Below are positions 8,694-19,085 of a stretch of DNA of 64,000 nt, piece by piece. Numbering within the stretch: the stretch's first letter is position 1; each line of letters opens with the position of its first letter. The stretch is from Deltaproteobacteria bacterium (GTDB lineage Bacteria > Desulfobacterota > Binatia > UTPRO1). A program made the position numbers and the translations under genes. The DNA is taken from positions 20,728-84,727 of the forward strand of contig JACQEO010000028.1 of NCBI GenBank assembly GCA_016200545.1. The letters run 5' to 3'. The notes beneath the pieces were generated by a model. That model saw only the letters and a program-made list of their open reading frames with translations, was not told the DNA's origin and searched no databases.

Positions 8694-9548
8694 TCACACT
8701 CGAGCGCGCCGCCCGCCACCACCACCCTGCCGCAACCGAATCACCGCCTGAGACTCGTACGTGAGATCGATCTCCCGCAGCTGGCTCTCTCGTCCCGCGA
8801 AGCCGCCGAGAACCTCGCCGAGACGCGCGAGCTTCTCGGGAAACCGCCCCCAACCGAACTCGAGCGCCACTTCCGGCTTGACCGGGAAGACCGTGATGCC
8901 CTGGTCTCGTTCGATATGCACCTCCGAGACGCGAAATGGAAGCCCCGACGTCACGATGAGCTTCACCAGCTTGAGCGCCTGGCGCATGGCGTGCCGTGGG
9001 TAGGGCCGCTCGCCGTTCAAGACCGCCGCCTCGATGCCGGTGACGAACGGCAGATCGAGCGCGTCCCCGGCGCCGACGGGCGCGAAGACCGCCCCCGTCC
9101 GATCGACGTAGTAGAGCTGGTCGATGAGCAGGGCCGCGGCGGCCTCGCGCTCGACGACCTGTACGGTCAGTCGGCGGGGGTATTCGCGCCGGACGCGGGC
9201 GCGCCGAATCCATGGATGCTCTTCGAGGCGGCGCTCGAGAGCGCGCGGCTCGAGACTCCAGATACTCATGCCGGGGCGGAGACCCATCCACTGGAGAAGG
9301 GCACCCTCGCGCACCCGGTGCGTCGGAAACACGACGATCTCGCTGACCGCGAAGTACGGATGCTGGAGCGCCCAGGCGCTGATCACCCCGCGTTCGGCGA
9401 CGACCGTGGCGGCGAGCGCAAGCAGCGCGACGAGCGCGCTCGCGGATCGCCAGCGACGGCGCGTCGCGCCCGCGACGGCGCGCGCCGTACGCCACGCCGG
9501 CGTCAGCCCGCGCGCGACCGCGCGATGCACGCGGCGAACCCGCCTCAT
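8694..9548 (-). CDS. ftsQ: Cell division protein FtsQ/DivIB
   Basis: Bitopic inner-membrane divisome protein linking FtsBL to the ring. 284 residues: a basic cytoplasmic N-terminus rich in arginine, one transmembrane helix (SASALVALLALAATVVAE), then a periplasmic POTRA domain (FAVSEIVVFPTHRVREGALL) and the FtsQ domain (WIRRARVRREYPRRLTVQV). The C-terminus is glycine/arginine rich. The start codon overlaps the ddl stop by 4 nt (9545-9548), indicating translational coupling. Confidence 0.93.
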   Translation of the reverse strand: MRRVRRVHRAVARGLTPAWRTARAVAGATRRRWRSASALVALLALAATVVAERGVISAWALQHPYFAVSEIVVFPTHRVREGALLQWMGLRPGMSIWSLEPRALERRLEEHPWIRRARVRREYPRRLTVQVVEREAAAALLIDQLYYVDRTGAVFAPVGAGDALDLPFVTGIEAAVLNGERPYPRHAMRQALKLVKLIVTSGLPFRVSEVHIERDQGITVFPVKPEVALEFGWGRFPEKLARLGEVLGGFAGRESQLREIDLTYESQAVIRLRQGGGGGRRARV

Positions 9549-10492
9549 CGCCGCGACTCCCGCACGCGCAGGGCGGCGCCGTCCAGGATGCGCTCGCAGA
9601 GTGCCGAGAAATCGATGCCGGCGGGCGCGACGATCCGCGGCAAGTAGGCGAGCGCGTGCAGGCCGGGGAGCGTGTTGAGCTCGATCAGGAACGGCCGGCG
9701 GCCGTCGACGCGAAAGTCGACGCGGCTGTAGGCGTCACAGGCGAGCGCGGCGTGCGCCGCCTCGGCGAGCGCCAGCACACGCCGCGTCGTTGCCCGGTCG
9801 AGGCGCGCCGGCATGTGAAACTCCTCCAGACCGGCGGTGTACTTGACGGCGTAGGTGTGGAACTCGCCCTTCGCCACGACCTCGAGGGCGCCGAGCGCAC
9901 GCCCGTCGAGGACGCCGACCGTCACCTCACGCCCGGGAATGTATTCTTCGATCACGACGTCGCCGCCGAAGCGCGCCGCGGCGCGGATGGCGCGCGCGAG
10001 GTCGGCGCGACGACGGACGATCGACACCCCGACGCTCGACCCTTCACGATTCGGCTTCACGACGACCGGCAACGGCGCCGGTAGCCGTGGCGGCGCGACC
10101 ACGCGCCGGCCGGCGGCGGCGGGCACGACCGTCCAGCGCGGCGTCGGGAGGCCGGCGGCGCGCCACAGCGCCTTCGACGTCGCCTTGTGCATGGCGAGCG
10201 CGCTCGAGAGGACGCTCGCACCCGTGTAGGGGATCGCCATCAGCTCGAGCAGGCCCTGCACGCAGCCGTCCTCGCCGTAGGCGCCATGGAGCGCGTTGAA
10301 GGCGACGTCCGGTCGCAGGCGCGCGAGGCGCGCCGGCAGGTCGCGGCCAACCGGCACGAGCGTCACGCGGTAGCCGAGGCCGCGCAGCGCCGCGGCGACC
10401 TTCCGACCGGACTGCTCGGAGATCTCGCGCTCGCACGAGAGCCCGCCGAGCAACACCGCCACGCGCTTGCCGCGATACCGCCCCCGCCCCAC
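9545..10492 (-). CDS. ddl: D-alanine-D-alanine ligase
   Basis: ATP-grasp ligase making the D-Ala-D-Ala dipeptide used by MurF. 315 residues. Family features are VAVLLGGLSCEREIS at the N-terminus (substrate-binding Glu), FNALHGAYGEDGCVQGLLE, PVVVKPNREGSSVGVSI, EEYIPGREVTVGVL, and the metal/ATP end SRVDFRVDGRRPFLIELNT followed by LPGLH. GTG 10492 is the start; it lies 11 bases after murB. Part of the tightly packed dcw cluster. Confidence 0.95.
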   Translation of the reverse strand: MGRGRYRGKRVAVLLGGLSCEREISEQSGRKVAAALRGLGYRVTLVPVGRDLPARLARLRPDVAFNALHGAYGEDGCVQGLLELMAIPYTGASVLSSALAMHKATSKALWRAAGLPTPRWTVVPAAAGRRVVAPPRLPAPLPVVVKPNREGSSVGVSIVRRRADLARAIRAAARFGGDVVIEEYIPGREVTVGVLDGRALGALEVVAKGEFHTYAVKYTAGLEEFHMPARLDRATTRRVLALAEAAHAALACDAYSRVDFRVDGRRPFLIELNTLPGLHALAYLPRIVAPAGIDFSALCERILDGAALRVRESRR

Positions 10493-10502
10493 GACCGCCT
10501 CC

Positions 10503-11516
10503 TCACCACTCGCCCACGAACCGTACCTCGGGCTCGAGCTCGATGCCCCGTTGCCGCCGCACGGCGCGCGTCGCGAGATCGATCAACCCCTGCACGTCGG
10601 CGGCGCGCGCGCGTCCGAGATTCACGATGAAGTTGGCGTGACGCTCGGAGAACATCGCCTCTCCGAGGCGCGCACCCTTGAGCCCGGCCTCCTCGATCAG
10701 CCGGCCGGCGAAGGCGCCCGGCGGGTTCTTGAAAATCGAGCCGGCGTTGGGATGACCCTTCGGTTGGTGGCGGTCGCGGCGCGCCTTGGCATCCGCGACC
10801 GCGGCGGCGAGCACGGCTGCGTCGCCACGCGCGAGGCGGAGACACACGGCGGTGATGACCGCACGCGTCGGCAGCGCCATCCGACGATAGGCGAAGCCCA
10901 AGCGCTCGCGCGGTAGGAGAACACGCTCGCCGCCTTCGTCGACAGCCTCGAGCGCCGTCACGACGCGTCCGATCTCGCCGCCGAACGCGCCGGCGTTCAT
11001 GAGCAGACCGCCGCCGATCGTGCCCGGAATGCCCTCGCCGAACTCGAGGCCGGCGAGGCCGGCGGCGACCGTCTGCGAGACCAGCCGCTTGAACGGGACC
11101 GCGGCGCCGACGCGCAGCGCCCCGCCGTCGCCGCCGAGCTCCCATTCGACGAAGTCGAAGGGCTTCGCGAGCGCCACGACGAGACCGCGCACGCCACGAT
11201 CGCTCACCAGGAGATTGGTGCCACCGCCGAGAAAGAAGACCGGGTAGCCGTACGCGTGCGCGGCGCGCAGCACAGCTTGCAGCTCGGGCACGCTCATCGC
11301 CGCGACGAACAAATCCGCCGGGCCGCCGATGCGGAAGCTCGTATGACGGGCGAGCGGCTCGTCGCGACGCACGCGCGTGCCGGCCGCGGCGAGCGCGGCG
11401 GCGACGGCGTCGCGTACCGCCTCGGGCACCGCGCGCGCCGCCGACGACGCGGACGCGGCCGGGGGCGCGATCGCCATCGGCGTCGTCGGCACCATGCTCG
11501 GGCGCGGTGCGCTCAT
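10503..11516 (-). CDS. murB: UDP-N-acetylenolpyruvoylglucosamine reductase
   Basis: FAD enzyme that reduces the enolpyruvyl product of MurA to UDP-MurNAc using NADPH. 337 residues with an unusually long alanine-rich N-terminus before the FAD domain. Motifs: FRIGGPADLF, FLGGGTNLLVSDRG, GLEFGEGIPGTIGGGLLMNAG, and NAGSIFKNPPGAFAGRLIEE with the proton-donating Ser of type I enzymes. The C-terminal Glu lies in ELEPEVRFVGEW. Its start overlaps the murC stop by 4 nt (11513-11516). Confidence 0.96.
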   Translation of the reverse strand: MSAPRPSMVPTTPMAIAPPAASASSAARAVPEAVRDAVAAALAAAGTRVRRDEPLARHTSFRIGGPADLFVAAMSVPELQAVLRAAHAYGYPVFFLGGGTNLLVSDRGVRGLVVALAKPFDFVEWELGGDGGALRVGAAVPFKRLVSQTVAAGLAGLEFGEGIPGTIGGGLLMNAGAFGGEIGRVVTALEAVDEGGERVLLPRERLGFAYRRMALPTRAVITAVCLRLARGDAAVLAAAVADAKARRDRHQPKGHPNAGSIFKNPPGAFAGRLIEEAGLKGARLGEAMFSERHANFIVNLGRARAADVQGLIDLATRAVRRQRGIELEPEVRFVGEW

Positions 11517-12913
11517 TGCAAAGCCGCGGGACGCTCGCGGGCGAGCGCATGCAGGAGCTCGTCGCCGACCTTGTGCACGTCGCCGGCGCCGAGGGTGACG
11601 ACCATGTCGCCGCCCCGTAGATCCGGGAGCAGCGCCTCGACGACCGCGGCGCGTGACGACACGAAGCGCACATCGGCGTGCCCGCGGCGGCGCAACGCCT
11701 CATACAGTGCCTCGCCGCTCACGCCCTCGATGCGATCCTCGCCGGCCGGATAGATCTCCGTCAGGACCAGGAGGTCGGCGTCGTCGAAGGCGCCGAGGAA
11801 GTCGGAGAAGAGATCGCGGGTGCGCGTGTAGCGATGCGGTTGGAAGATCGCGACCAGGCGGCGCCCGAAGCCCTCGCGCGCCGCGCGCAAGGTCGCCTTC
11901 ACCTCCTCGGGATGATGCCCATAGTCGTCGACGACTGTGACGCCGCCGATCTCGCCCTTCACCTCGAAGCGGCGATGGATACCCTCGAACGAGGCGAGCG
12001 CCCGCGCGATCGTTTCGAAGGCGATCCCGAGCTCGCACGCGACGGCGATGACGGCGAGGGCGTTCTGCGCATTGTGGCGTCCGGGCATGCGCAGCGCGAT
12101 CTCGCCGATCCAGCGGCCGCGCTCGAGCACGTCGAAGCGCGTGCCGTCGGCACTGACGCGCGTGTGCACCGCTTGCAGATCGGCGTCGCTGGCGAGCCCG
12201 TAGGTGAGGAACCGTTTGCGGACACGCGGCAGCAGTGCTCGCACCGCAACGCTGTCGAGGCACAGCACGGCGAGGCCGTAGAACGGCACGCGGTTGATGA
12301 ATTGGAGGTAGGCCTCGTGCATACGCTCGATCGAACCGTAGTGGTCGAGGTGCTCCGGGTCGATGTTGGTGACCACCGCGTGCGTCGGCGTGAGGAGGAG
12401 GAAGCTGCCGTCGCTCTCGTCCGCCTCGGCGACGAGGAACCGGCTCTGCCCGAGACGCGCGTTGGAGCCGAGCCCCTTCACCTTGCCGCCGATCACCAAG
12501 GTCGGGTCGAGGTCGGCCTGGGCGAGCACGTGCCCCAGCATCGACGTCGTCGTCGTCTTGCCATGCGTGCCGGCGACGGCGAGGGCGGTCTTCATCCGCA
12601 TGAGCTCGGCGAGCATCTCGGCGCGCGGGATCACCGGGATCTTGAGCTCGCGTGCGCGCACCACCTCGGGATTGGAGAACTTCACCGCCGACGAGATAAC
12701 GACGACGTCGACCGTCGGCCCGACGCGGTCGGCGTGGTGCCCGAGCGCGATCGTCGCGCCGAGGCGCCCGAGGCGCTCCGTCGCGTCGCTCGCCGCGAGA
12801 TCGGAGCCGCTGACGGTGAAGCCGAGAGTGAGGAGCACCTCGGCGATGCCGCTCATGCCGATGCCGCCGATTCCGACGAAATGAATGTGTCGCTGTTTAC
12901 TCGTCAGCTCCAT
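11513..12913 (-). CDS. murC: UDP-N-acetylmuramate-L-alanine ligase
   Basis: Adds L-alanine to UDP-MurNAc using ATP, the first peptide step of peptidoglycan precursor synthesis. 466 residues. It shows the N-terminal Rossmann motif HFVGIGGIGMSGIAEVL, the ATP-binding loop GTHGKTTTTSMLG, DEDSDGSF-like acid cluster (EADESDGSFLLL), the His/Asn stretch MPGRHNAQNALA and DDYGHHPEEV. Complete and typical in length. It is followed by murB with a 4-nt overlap; a 73-base gap separates it from murG upstream. Confidence 0.97.
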   Translation of the reverse strand: MELTSKQRHIHFVGIGGIGMSGIAEVLLTLGFTVSGSDLAASDATERLGRLGATIALGHHADRVGPTVDVVVISSAVKFSNPEVVRARELKIPVIPRAEMLAELMRMKTALAVAGTHGKTTTTSMLGHVLAQADLDPTLVIGGKVKGLGSNARLGQSRFLVAEADESDGSFLLLTPTHAVVTNIDPEHLDHYGSIERMHEAYLQFINRVPFYGLAVLCLDSVAVRALLPRVRKRFLTYGLASDADLQAVHTRVSADGTRFDVLERGRWIGEIALRMPGRHNAQNALAVIAVACELGIAFETIARALASFEGIHRRFEVKGEIGGVTVVDDYGHHPEEVKATLRAAREGFGRRLVAIFQPHRYTRTRDLFSDFLGAFDDADLLVLTEIYPAGEDRIEGVSGEALYEALRRRGHADVRFVSSRAAVVEALLPDLRGGDMVVTLGAGDVHKVGDELLHALARERPAALQ

Positions 12914-12986
12914 GCCACCCTCCGCGTGCGGGCGTCACCGCGAGCATAGACGAGCACGCGGACGAGCACGAATCGCGCCTGGGCGC

Positions 12987-14075
12987 TCACCCGATCAGCT
13001 CCTCGACCGCGTCGAGCACACGCTCGGCGGCATAGGAGCGCGCGAGCGCGCGCACCCGGGCCGCCATGGTCGCGCGGACATCCGCCGCCAGCATGGCGCG
13101 GACCTCGGACGCCAGGCGCGCGCCGGTCGCCTCGAGGTCGAGCACCATGCGCGCCGCGCCGGCGCGCACCAGGCTCTCGGCGTTGGCGCGCTGGTGCTCG
13201 TCCGCCGCATACGGGTACGGCACCAGGATGGCGGGCTTGCCGAGCGCCGCGAGCTCGGCGATCGTCGTCGCGCCGGCGCGACAGACGACGAGATCCGCGG
13301 CCGCGTAGGCGGCTCGCATGTCGGTGATGAAGGGCCGCACGTCGGCGTCGATCCCCGCCACGGCATACGCGGCGCGCACCGACGCCTCCGCCTCTGCGCC
13401 GGTCTGATGGACGATATGCACACCCGGAACGTCCGCGAGCGCCGCGCCCAATGCCGGCCCTGCCTGGTTCAACGTGCGCGCTCCGGCGCTGCCGCCGAAG
13501 AGGAGGAGCGTGAGGCCGCCCCCTGATGTCGTCGTCTCGGGAGGTGATGTCGCGACGTCGGTCGTGGACGCACCCGACCAGCGCACCGGATTGCCGGTCA
13601 CAACCGCCTTGCCGGGGGCGAAGCTGGCGGCGCTCTCCGGAAAGCTGACGCACACGCGATCGGCGAGGCGGGCGAGGAGACGCGTGGTCAGCCCCGGGCG
13701 CGCGTTCTGCTCGAGCAGCACGATCGGCGTGCCCGCGAGCCGTCCGGCCACTACCGCCGGCGCCGACGCGTAGCCGCCGAGGCCGACGATCGCGTCGGGG
13801 GCGAAGCCGCGCACCAGCACGCGCGCGCGCCGAACGCTCGCGGCGAGGGCGCCGAGGGCGTTGAGCCGCTCCCGCGAGCCGCGGCCGCGGAGCGGCGCGA
13901 TCGGCAGCGTCTCGAGCGCGAAACCGCTCTCCGGCAGGATACGTGCTTCGAGGCCGCGTTCGCTGCCGACGAAAAGGATCGCGACCTGCGGATCGCGGCG
14001 CCGCGCCGCTTCGGCGACGGCGATACCGGGAAAGAGGTGCCCGCCCGTGCCGCCGCCCGCGATCATGAGCCGCAC
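12987..14075 (-). CDS. murG: Lipid II synthase MurG (UDP-GlcNAc transferase)
   Basis: Peripheral inner-membrane GT28 glycosyltransferase that adds GlcNAc to lipid I. 362 residues. The N-terminal G-loop IAGGGTGGHLFPGIAVAE and second G-loop LLFGGSAGARTLN are present, as is the UDP-GlcNAc-binding CRAGATTIAELAALGKPAIL stretch. Complete. It begins only a few bases after the ftsW stop. Confidence 0.96.
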   Translation of the reverse strand: MRLMIAGGGTGGHLFPGIAVAEAARRRDPQVAILFVGSERGLEARILPESGFALETLPIAPLRGRGSRERLNALGALAASVRRARVLVRGFAPDAIVGLGGYASAPAVVAGRLAGTPIVLLEQNARPGLTTRLLARLADRVCVSFPESAASFAPGKAVVTGNPVRWSGASTTDVATSPPETTTSGGGLTLLLFGGSAGARTLNQAGPALGAALADVPGVHIVHQTGAEAEASVRAAYAVAGIDADVRPFITDMRAAYAAADLVVCRAGATTIAELAALGKPAILVPYPYAADEHQRANAESLVRAGAARMVLDLEATGARLASEVRAMLAADVRATMAARVRALARSYAAERVLDAVEELIG

Positions 14076-14079
14076 GACC

Positions 14080-15261
14080 TCACCCGGACTCCCGCGAGAG
14101 CGCGAGAAGGACGCCGACGCTCGCGAGTGCGCCGATCATCGCCGAGCCGCCGTAGCTCACGAACGGCAGCGCCAGCCCCTTCGTCGGCAGAAGCCCGAGC
14201 ACGACGGCCATGTTCACGCCCGCCTGCGCGACCAGCAGGACGGTGACACCGAACGCAACCAGCCGCCCGAACGGCGTCGGATGGCGGAGCGCGACGCGGA
14301 AGCCGCGCACCGCAAGGGCGGCGAAAAGCGCCACCACGAGGAGCGCGCCGATGAGTCCGAGCTCCTCGCCGATCACCGAGAAGATGAAGTCGGTGTGCGC
14401 CTCGGGAAGGTAGAACATCTTCTGCTTGCTCTCGCCGAGGCCGCTCCCGAGGGCGCCGCCCGAGCCGAAGGCGATGAACGACTGCACCAGCTGGAACCCG
14501 GCGTCGCGCGGATGCTGCCACGGATCGAGGAAGACCATCACCCGACGCAGTCGGTACGGGCTACTGTGGATCGCGTAGACCGCGAGCGGCAGCGCCGGCA
14601 GGAGCGGTACGGCGAGATGGCGGATGCGCACGCCACCGACGAAGAGCATCGCCGCCAGCAACACGCTGATCAGCGTCGCGGTGCCGAAATCGGGCTCGAC
14701 GACCACGAGCACTGCGAGCACCCCGACGACGATTACGTGCGGCACGAGGCCGACGCTGAAGGTCGCGATGCGCGCGCCTTTACGTACGATCGAGCGCGCC
14801 AGGTAGAGCACGACCGCGATCTTCGCGAGCTCCGACGGCTGGAGGTTGATCGCGCCGAGACCGATCCAGCGGCGCGCGCCGCCGCGGACGATCCCGAGCC
14901 CGGGGACGAGCACGGCGACGAGTGCGACCACGACGACGGCGAGGACCGCGTACGCCATACGCTCGTAGGTGCCTGCGCGTAGCCGCGACGCCAGCGCGCA
15001 CACGCAGATTCCGAGCGCGATCGACGCCAGGTGCTTGCGGAACACGTAGTACGGATCGCCGAAGCGCTCGCCGGCGAAGAAGTAACTGGTGTTGAAGACC
15101 ATGACGATGCTGAGGCCGACGAGCAGCGCCACCGTCAGCATGATCCAGCGATCGGGGCCGTGGGCGACGATGCTCACCGGACGGACGGCGCGCGGCGCGT
15201 GGCGCCGGGTGAGCCGGTAGGGCATGCCGCCGAGCGTCGTCGTCAGCGCGCGCGTAGTCAT
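14080..15261 (-). CDS. ftsW: Septal peptidoglycan polymerase FtsW (SEDS family)
   Basis: Lipid II polymerase of the divisome that works with FtsI. 393 residues with about ten membrane helices. Family motifs are LQPSELAKIAVVLYLA, the Asp-containing loop before FIFSVIGEELGLIGALLVV, and the C-terminal LPFVSYGGSAMIGALASVG. ATG 15261 overlaps the murD stop by 4 nt (ATGA), which argues against the more upstream in-frame start. Basic arginine-rich N-terminus precedes the first helix. Confidence 0.95.
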   Translation of the reverse strand: MTTRALTTTLGGMPYRLTRRHAPRAVRPVSIVAHGPDRWIMLTVALLVGLSIVMVFNTSYFFAGERFGDPYYVFRKHLASIALGICVCALASRLRAGTYERMAYAVLAVVVVALVAVLVPGLGIVRGGARRWIGLGAINLQPSELAKIAVVLYLARSIVRKGARIATFSVGLVPHVIVVGVLAVLVVVEPDFGTATLISVLLAAMLFVGGVRIRHLAVPLLPALPLAVYAIHSSPYRLRRVMVFLDPWQHPRDAGFQLVQSFIAFGSGGALGSGLGESKQKMFYLPEAHTDFIFSVIGEELGLIGALLVVALFAALAVRGFRVALRHPTPFGRLVAFGVTVLLVAQAGVNMAVVLGLLPTKGLALPFVSYGGSAMIGALASVGVLLALSRESG

Positions 15262-16592
15262 AGGGCGTGCACCAGCGCTTGGAACTGGCATCCACGGTCG
15301 GCGTAGTCGCGGAACATGTCGAAGCTCGCGCAGGCGGGCGAGAGCAGCACGGTGTCGCCCGCCGACGCGGTCGCCGCCGCGCGTGTCACCGCCTCCGCCA
15401 GACTGTCGACGAGCTCGACCGCGGTGGCGCCGCCGAGCGTACGCGCGAGCATCTCGCGCGCGGCGCCGAAGAGGATGGCGCGCTTCACGGCGCGCCGCAC
15501 CGGCTCGGTCAGCAGGCCGTAGTCGCCGCCCTTGTCGATGCCGCCGGCGAGGAGGACGACGCTGCGATTGTGGCCCTCGAGCGACTTGATCAGGGCGCCG
15601 ACGTTCGTCCCTTTAGAGTCGTCGATCCAGCGCACCCCGTCGTGCTCGCGCACCAACTCGATGCGATGCGGCAGGCCGTGGAACGCCTCCAGCGCCTCCT
15701 GCACCGCCGCCGGCGCGATGCCGACCGCACGCGCAGCAGCGATCGCCGCCATCATGTTCTCGCGGTTGTGTGCCCCGGTGAGCGCCACCCGGGCGAGTGG
15801 ATAGACTTCCTCGCGTCCGTCGAGGCGCATGCGGATCGCGGCGGCGTCGGCGCGCAGCGCGACACCCTCGCCGGCGCCGAACCAGAGCGTCGCGGCGTGG
15901 AGCGCGGTCGCGTGCCGGCGGATCCACGGGTCGCCGCCGTTCACGATCGCGACGTCCTCGGCCGTTTGCCGCGCGAAGAGGCGGAGCTTGATCGCGCCGT
16001 AGGCGTCGAGGTCAGCGTAGCGGTCGAGGTGGTCCTCGGTGACGTTCAAGAGGACGCCGACGCGCGGCCGGAAGCGCTCGACCCATTCGAGCTGGAAGCT
16101 CGACACCTCGACGACCGCCATCGAGTGACGCCCGCCGACGGCGGTGATGAGCGGGGTACCGAGGTTGCCGCCGACGAACGGACGCTCGCCGCCGGCGCGC
16201 AGCATCTCACCGAGGAGCGTCGTGGTGGTGCTCTTGCCGTTGGTGCCGGTCACGGCGAGGAGCGGGATCGCGAGCGCGCGTGCGGCCACCTCGATCTCGG
16301 CACGTATCGGGATGCCGCGCCGCACGGCCGCGCGCAGGAGCGGCGCGTCGGCGGCGACCCCCGGGCTCGGCACCACGAGCGCGACGTCGGTGAGGTCGGC
16401 GAGGTCTTCGCCGCCGCAGCGCTGCTCGAGACGGGGATCCGTGGGCACGTCGCCGAGCTCCGCCGCCGGCCGCCGGTCGCTGACACGCACCCGCGCCCCC
16501 GCGCCGAGGAGGAAGCTCGTGACGGCGGCGCCGGTGCGGCCGTAGCCGATCACGAGGACGGTGCGATCGCGGTAGTCGTCGGCGTCGGGCAT
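15258..16592 (-). CDS. murD: UDP-N-acetylmuramoylalanine-D-glutamate ligase
   Basis: Adds D-glutamate to UDP-MurNAc-L-Ala. 444 residues. The N-terminal dinucleotide-like fold begins TVLVIGYGRTGAAVTSFLLG; ATP loop is VTGTNGKSTTTTLLGEML; the MurD/C/E/F acid motif lies in VLLNVTEDHLDRYADL; GAHNRENMMAAIAA and WIDDSKGTNVGALIKSLEG are typical. The start at ATG 16592, three bases after the mraY stop, gives the usual length; upstream in-frame sequence lies inside mraY and was ignored. Confidence 0.96.
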   Translation of the reverse strand: MPDADDYRDRTVLVIGYGRTGAAVTSFLLGAGARVRVSDRRPAAELGDVPTDPRLEQRCGGEDLADLTDVALVVPSPGVAADAPLLRAAVRRGIPIRAEIEVAARALAIPLLAVTGTNGKSTTTTLLGEMLRAGGERPFVGGNLGTPLITAVGGRHSMAVVEVSSFQLEWVERFRPRVGVLLNVTEDHLDRYADLDAYGAIKLRLFARQTAEDVAIVNGGDPWIRRHATALHAATLWFGAGEGVALRADAAAIRMRLDGREEVYPLARVALTGAHNRENMMAAIAAARAVGIAPAAVQEALEAFHGLPHRIELVREHDGVRWIDDSKGTNVGALIKSLEGHNRSVVLLAGGIDKGGDYGLLTEPVRRAVKRAILFGAAREMLARTLGGATAVELVDSLAEAVTRAAATASAGDTVLLSPACASFDMFRDYADRGCQFQALVHAL

Positions 16593-16594
16593 CG

Positions 16595-17674
16595 TCAGCG
16601 GAGCTTCAACGTGCTGAGGGCCACGAGCGCGCAGATGATCGACACGATCCAGAAGCGCACGATGATGAGCGGCTCGGGCCACCCCTTGAGCTCGTAGTGG
16701 TGATGGATGGGTGCCATGCGGAAGATACGCTTGCCGCCCGTCCACTTGAAGTACGCCACCTGCGCGATCACCGACAGCGCCTCGACGACGAAGATGGCCC
16801 CGACGATCACCAGCACGAGCTCGTGCTTGGTGATCAGCGCCACCATCGCGAGCGCGGCCCCGAGCGGCAGCGAGCCGACGTCGCCCATGAACATCTGCGC
16901 CGGATAGGCGTTGAACCAAAGGAAGCCGAGGCCCGCAGCGGCGAGCGCGCTGCAGAACACCGTCAGCTCGCCGGCGCCGGCGACGAACGGGATCTGGAGG
17001 TACTCGGCGAGCTTGACGTTGCCGGTGACGAACGCGAACACCGTATACGTGCCGGCCGCGATCATCACCGGGCCGATGGCGAGGCCGTCGAGGCCGTCGG
17101 TCAGGTTCACCGCGTTCGAGGCACCGACCACCACGAGCGCGGCGAACGGGAGGTAGAAGAAGCCGAGGTCGACCTTGACGTTTTTGAAGAACGGCATCGC
17201 CACCGTCGGCTGGAAGTCCGGCACGAGGAACAGCAGCACGGCACCGAGCGTCGCGACCGCGCACTGGGCGAGGAACTTGTCGCGCGCCGCGAGGCCCGCC
17301 GAGCTGCCGTAGCGGAACTTCCGATAGTCGTCGACGAAGCCGATCGCGCCGAAGCCGAGCGTCACGAGGAGTACCAGCCAGATGTACGGGTTGGCGAGGT
17401 CGGCAAGCAGCACGGTCGCGAGGACGAGGGAGAAGAGGATCAACGTCCCGCCCATCGTCGGCGTGCCCGCCTTCACCTTGTGACGCTCGGGCCCGTCGCT
17501 GCGAATCGGCTGGCCGACCTGATTCGCGCTGAGGCGGCGGATGAGCCCCGGGCCGAGCAGGAACGAGATCGAGAGCGCCATCAGCGCCGCGAGCAGACTC
17601 CGAAAGGTGGTGTAGCGGAAGACGTTGAAGATCGTGTAGGTCGTGTGCAGCGAGTACAGGGCATGGTAGAGCAT
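16595..17674 (-). CDS. mraY: Phospho-N-acetylmuramoyl-pentapeptide-transferase
   Basis: Integral membrane enzyme that attaches UDP-MurNAc-pentapeptide to undecaprenyl phosphate, forming lipid I. 359 residues, about ten helices. Visible motifs: [24 protein letters not shown] (Asp pair), [15 protein letters not shown], and the cytoplasmic [23 protein letters not shown] 17674 lies just after the murF stop. Typical in every respect. Confidence 0.97.
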   Translation of the reverse strand: MLYHALYSLHTTYTIFNVFRYTTFRSLLAALMALSISFLLGPGLIRRLSANQVGQPIRSDGPERHKVKAGTPTMGGTLILFSLVLATVLLADLANPYIWLVLLVTLGFGAIGFVDDYRKFRYGSSAGLAARDKFLAQCAVATLGAVLLFLVPDFQPTVAMPFFKNVKVDLGFFYLPFAALVVVGASNAVNLTDGLDGLAIGPVMIAAGTYTVFAFVTGNVKLAEYLQIPFVAGAGELTVFCSALAAAGLGFLWFNAYPAQMFMGDVGSLPLGAALAMVALITKHELVLVIVGAIFVVEALSVIAQVAYFKWTGGKRIFRMAPIHHHYELKGWPEPLIIVRFWIVSIICALVALSTLKLR

Positions 17675-17675
17675 G

Positions 17676-19085
17676 TCACTCCGCGGCGCCGAGGAGACGC
17701 ACCACTTCCTCCATTCGTTGACCGCGCGAGCCTTTGACGAGCACCCAGTCGCCGGCACGCGCGGCGTCGGTGACGGCCGCTGCGAGCGCGGCGTGCGTCG
17801 GCAGCACCTGCACGGCGTCCGTCGCAAGGCCGGCTGCGGCCGCCAGCGCGCCCTCGGCGGTCGCGCCGGCGTGCTCCCCGAAGAGATAGAGCGCGTCGAT
17901 CCCGAGCTCGGCGACGAGGCGTCCGATCGCCCGATGCAGCTCCGTGCTGGCGGCGCCGAGCTCGAGCATGTCGCCGAGGACCGCGAGGCGGCGGCGCGCC
18001 GGCGCCTCGCGCAAGCTGCGCAGCGCCGCGGTCACCGACGCCGGGTTGGCGTTGTAGCTGTCGTCGACGACGGTGACGCCGTTCGCGAGCACGCGGACGC
18101 GCATGCGGCTACCGACCGGCAGCGCCGCACCGAGCCCGACCACGATCGCCTCGATGCCGACGCCGACGGCATGCGCCGCCGCCGCGGCAGCGAGGGCGTT
18201 GGCGACGTTGTGGCGGCCGGCGATCCGCAGCTGCACCTCCGCCGTGGCGCGTCCCGCGCGCAACCGAAAAGCGGCGATACCGTGCGCGTCGACGCGGACG
18301 TCCTCGGCGCACACCTCGGTCGCGGCGGTGTCGCCCGCGACGGCGAAGCGGACGACGCGGCCGGGAAACGCGTCGCCGAGTGCCGCGACGTGTGGATCGT
18401 CGGCGTTGACGATCGCGACCGCGTCGCGGCGCATGCGCGCGAACAGCTCGCCCTTGGCACGGGCCACACCGGCGATTGAGCCCAGGCCCTCGAGATGGGC
18501 GGGTGCGACGTTGGTGATCACGCCGACGTCGGGGTCGGCGATCTCGGCGAGCCGCCAGATCTCTCCCGGGGCGTTCATCCCCATCTCGACGACGGCGTGA
18601 TGCTCGCCGCCGGCGAGCCGTAAGAGCGTCAGCGGCACCCCGATCAGGTTGTTGAGATTCACTTGCGTCTTCAGCACGCCGGCGGCACCTCCCGCCGCGG
18701 CGAGGATCTCCGCCAGCATCTCCTTCGTCGTCGTCTTGCCGTTCGAGCCGGTGACGGCGAGCACGCAGGGCGCGAGGCGATGGCGCAGATCGGCCGCCAG
18801 GTCCTGAAGGGCGCGCAACGTGTCGGGCACGACCAGGACGGTGAGATCGTCGAGCGCCTCCAGGTCCGCCGGCACGCGCTCGACGACGACACCCGCGGCA
18901 CCGGCGCCCGCCGCCTCGGCGACGAAATGATGGGCGTCGAAGCGCTCGCCGCGCAACGCCACGAAGAGCGCGCCGGGGACGAGCCGCCGCGAGTCGGTCG
19001 CGACACACGGAAACGTGGCGGGGCGCCCGCGGCGGTGCACGTCGGCGCCGGTCGCCCGCACCACGTCGGCGAGGCGCCAGATCAC
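17676..19085 (-). CDS. murF: UDP-MurNAc-tripeptide D-alanyl-D-alanine ligase
   Basis: Adds the D-Ala-D-Ala dipeptide from Ddl to the nucleotide tripeptide. 469 residues. The N-terminal domain has [19 protein letters not shown]; the ATP loop is [37 protein letters not shown] and [16 protein letters not shown] follow; the C-terminal domain has [17 protein letters not shown]. The start is GTG 19085, whose GTGA overlaps the murE stop (19082-19085), supporting coupled translation. Confidence 0.96.
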   Translation of the reverse strand: MIWRLADVVRATGADVHRRGRPATFPCVATDSRRLVPGALFVALRGERFDAHHFVAEAAGAGAAGVVVERVPADLEALDDLTVLVVPDTLRALQDLAADLRHRLAPCVLAVTGSNGKTTTKEMLAEILAAAGGAAGVLKTQVNLNNLIGVPLTLLRLAGGEHHAVVEMGMNAPGEIWRLAEIADPDVGVITNVAPAHLEGLGSIAGVARAKGELFARMRRDAVAIVNADDPHVAALGDAFPGRVVRFAVAGDTAATEVCAEDVRVDAHGIAAFRLRAGRATAEVQLRIAGRHNVANALAAAAAAHAVGVGIEAIVVGLGAALPVGSRMRVRVLANGVTVVDDSYNANPASVTAALRSLREAPARRRLAVLGDMLELGAASTELHRAIGRLVAELGIDALYLFGEHAGATAEGALAAAAGLATDAVQVLPTHAALAAAVTDAARAGDWVLVKGSRGQRMEEVVRLLGAAE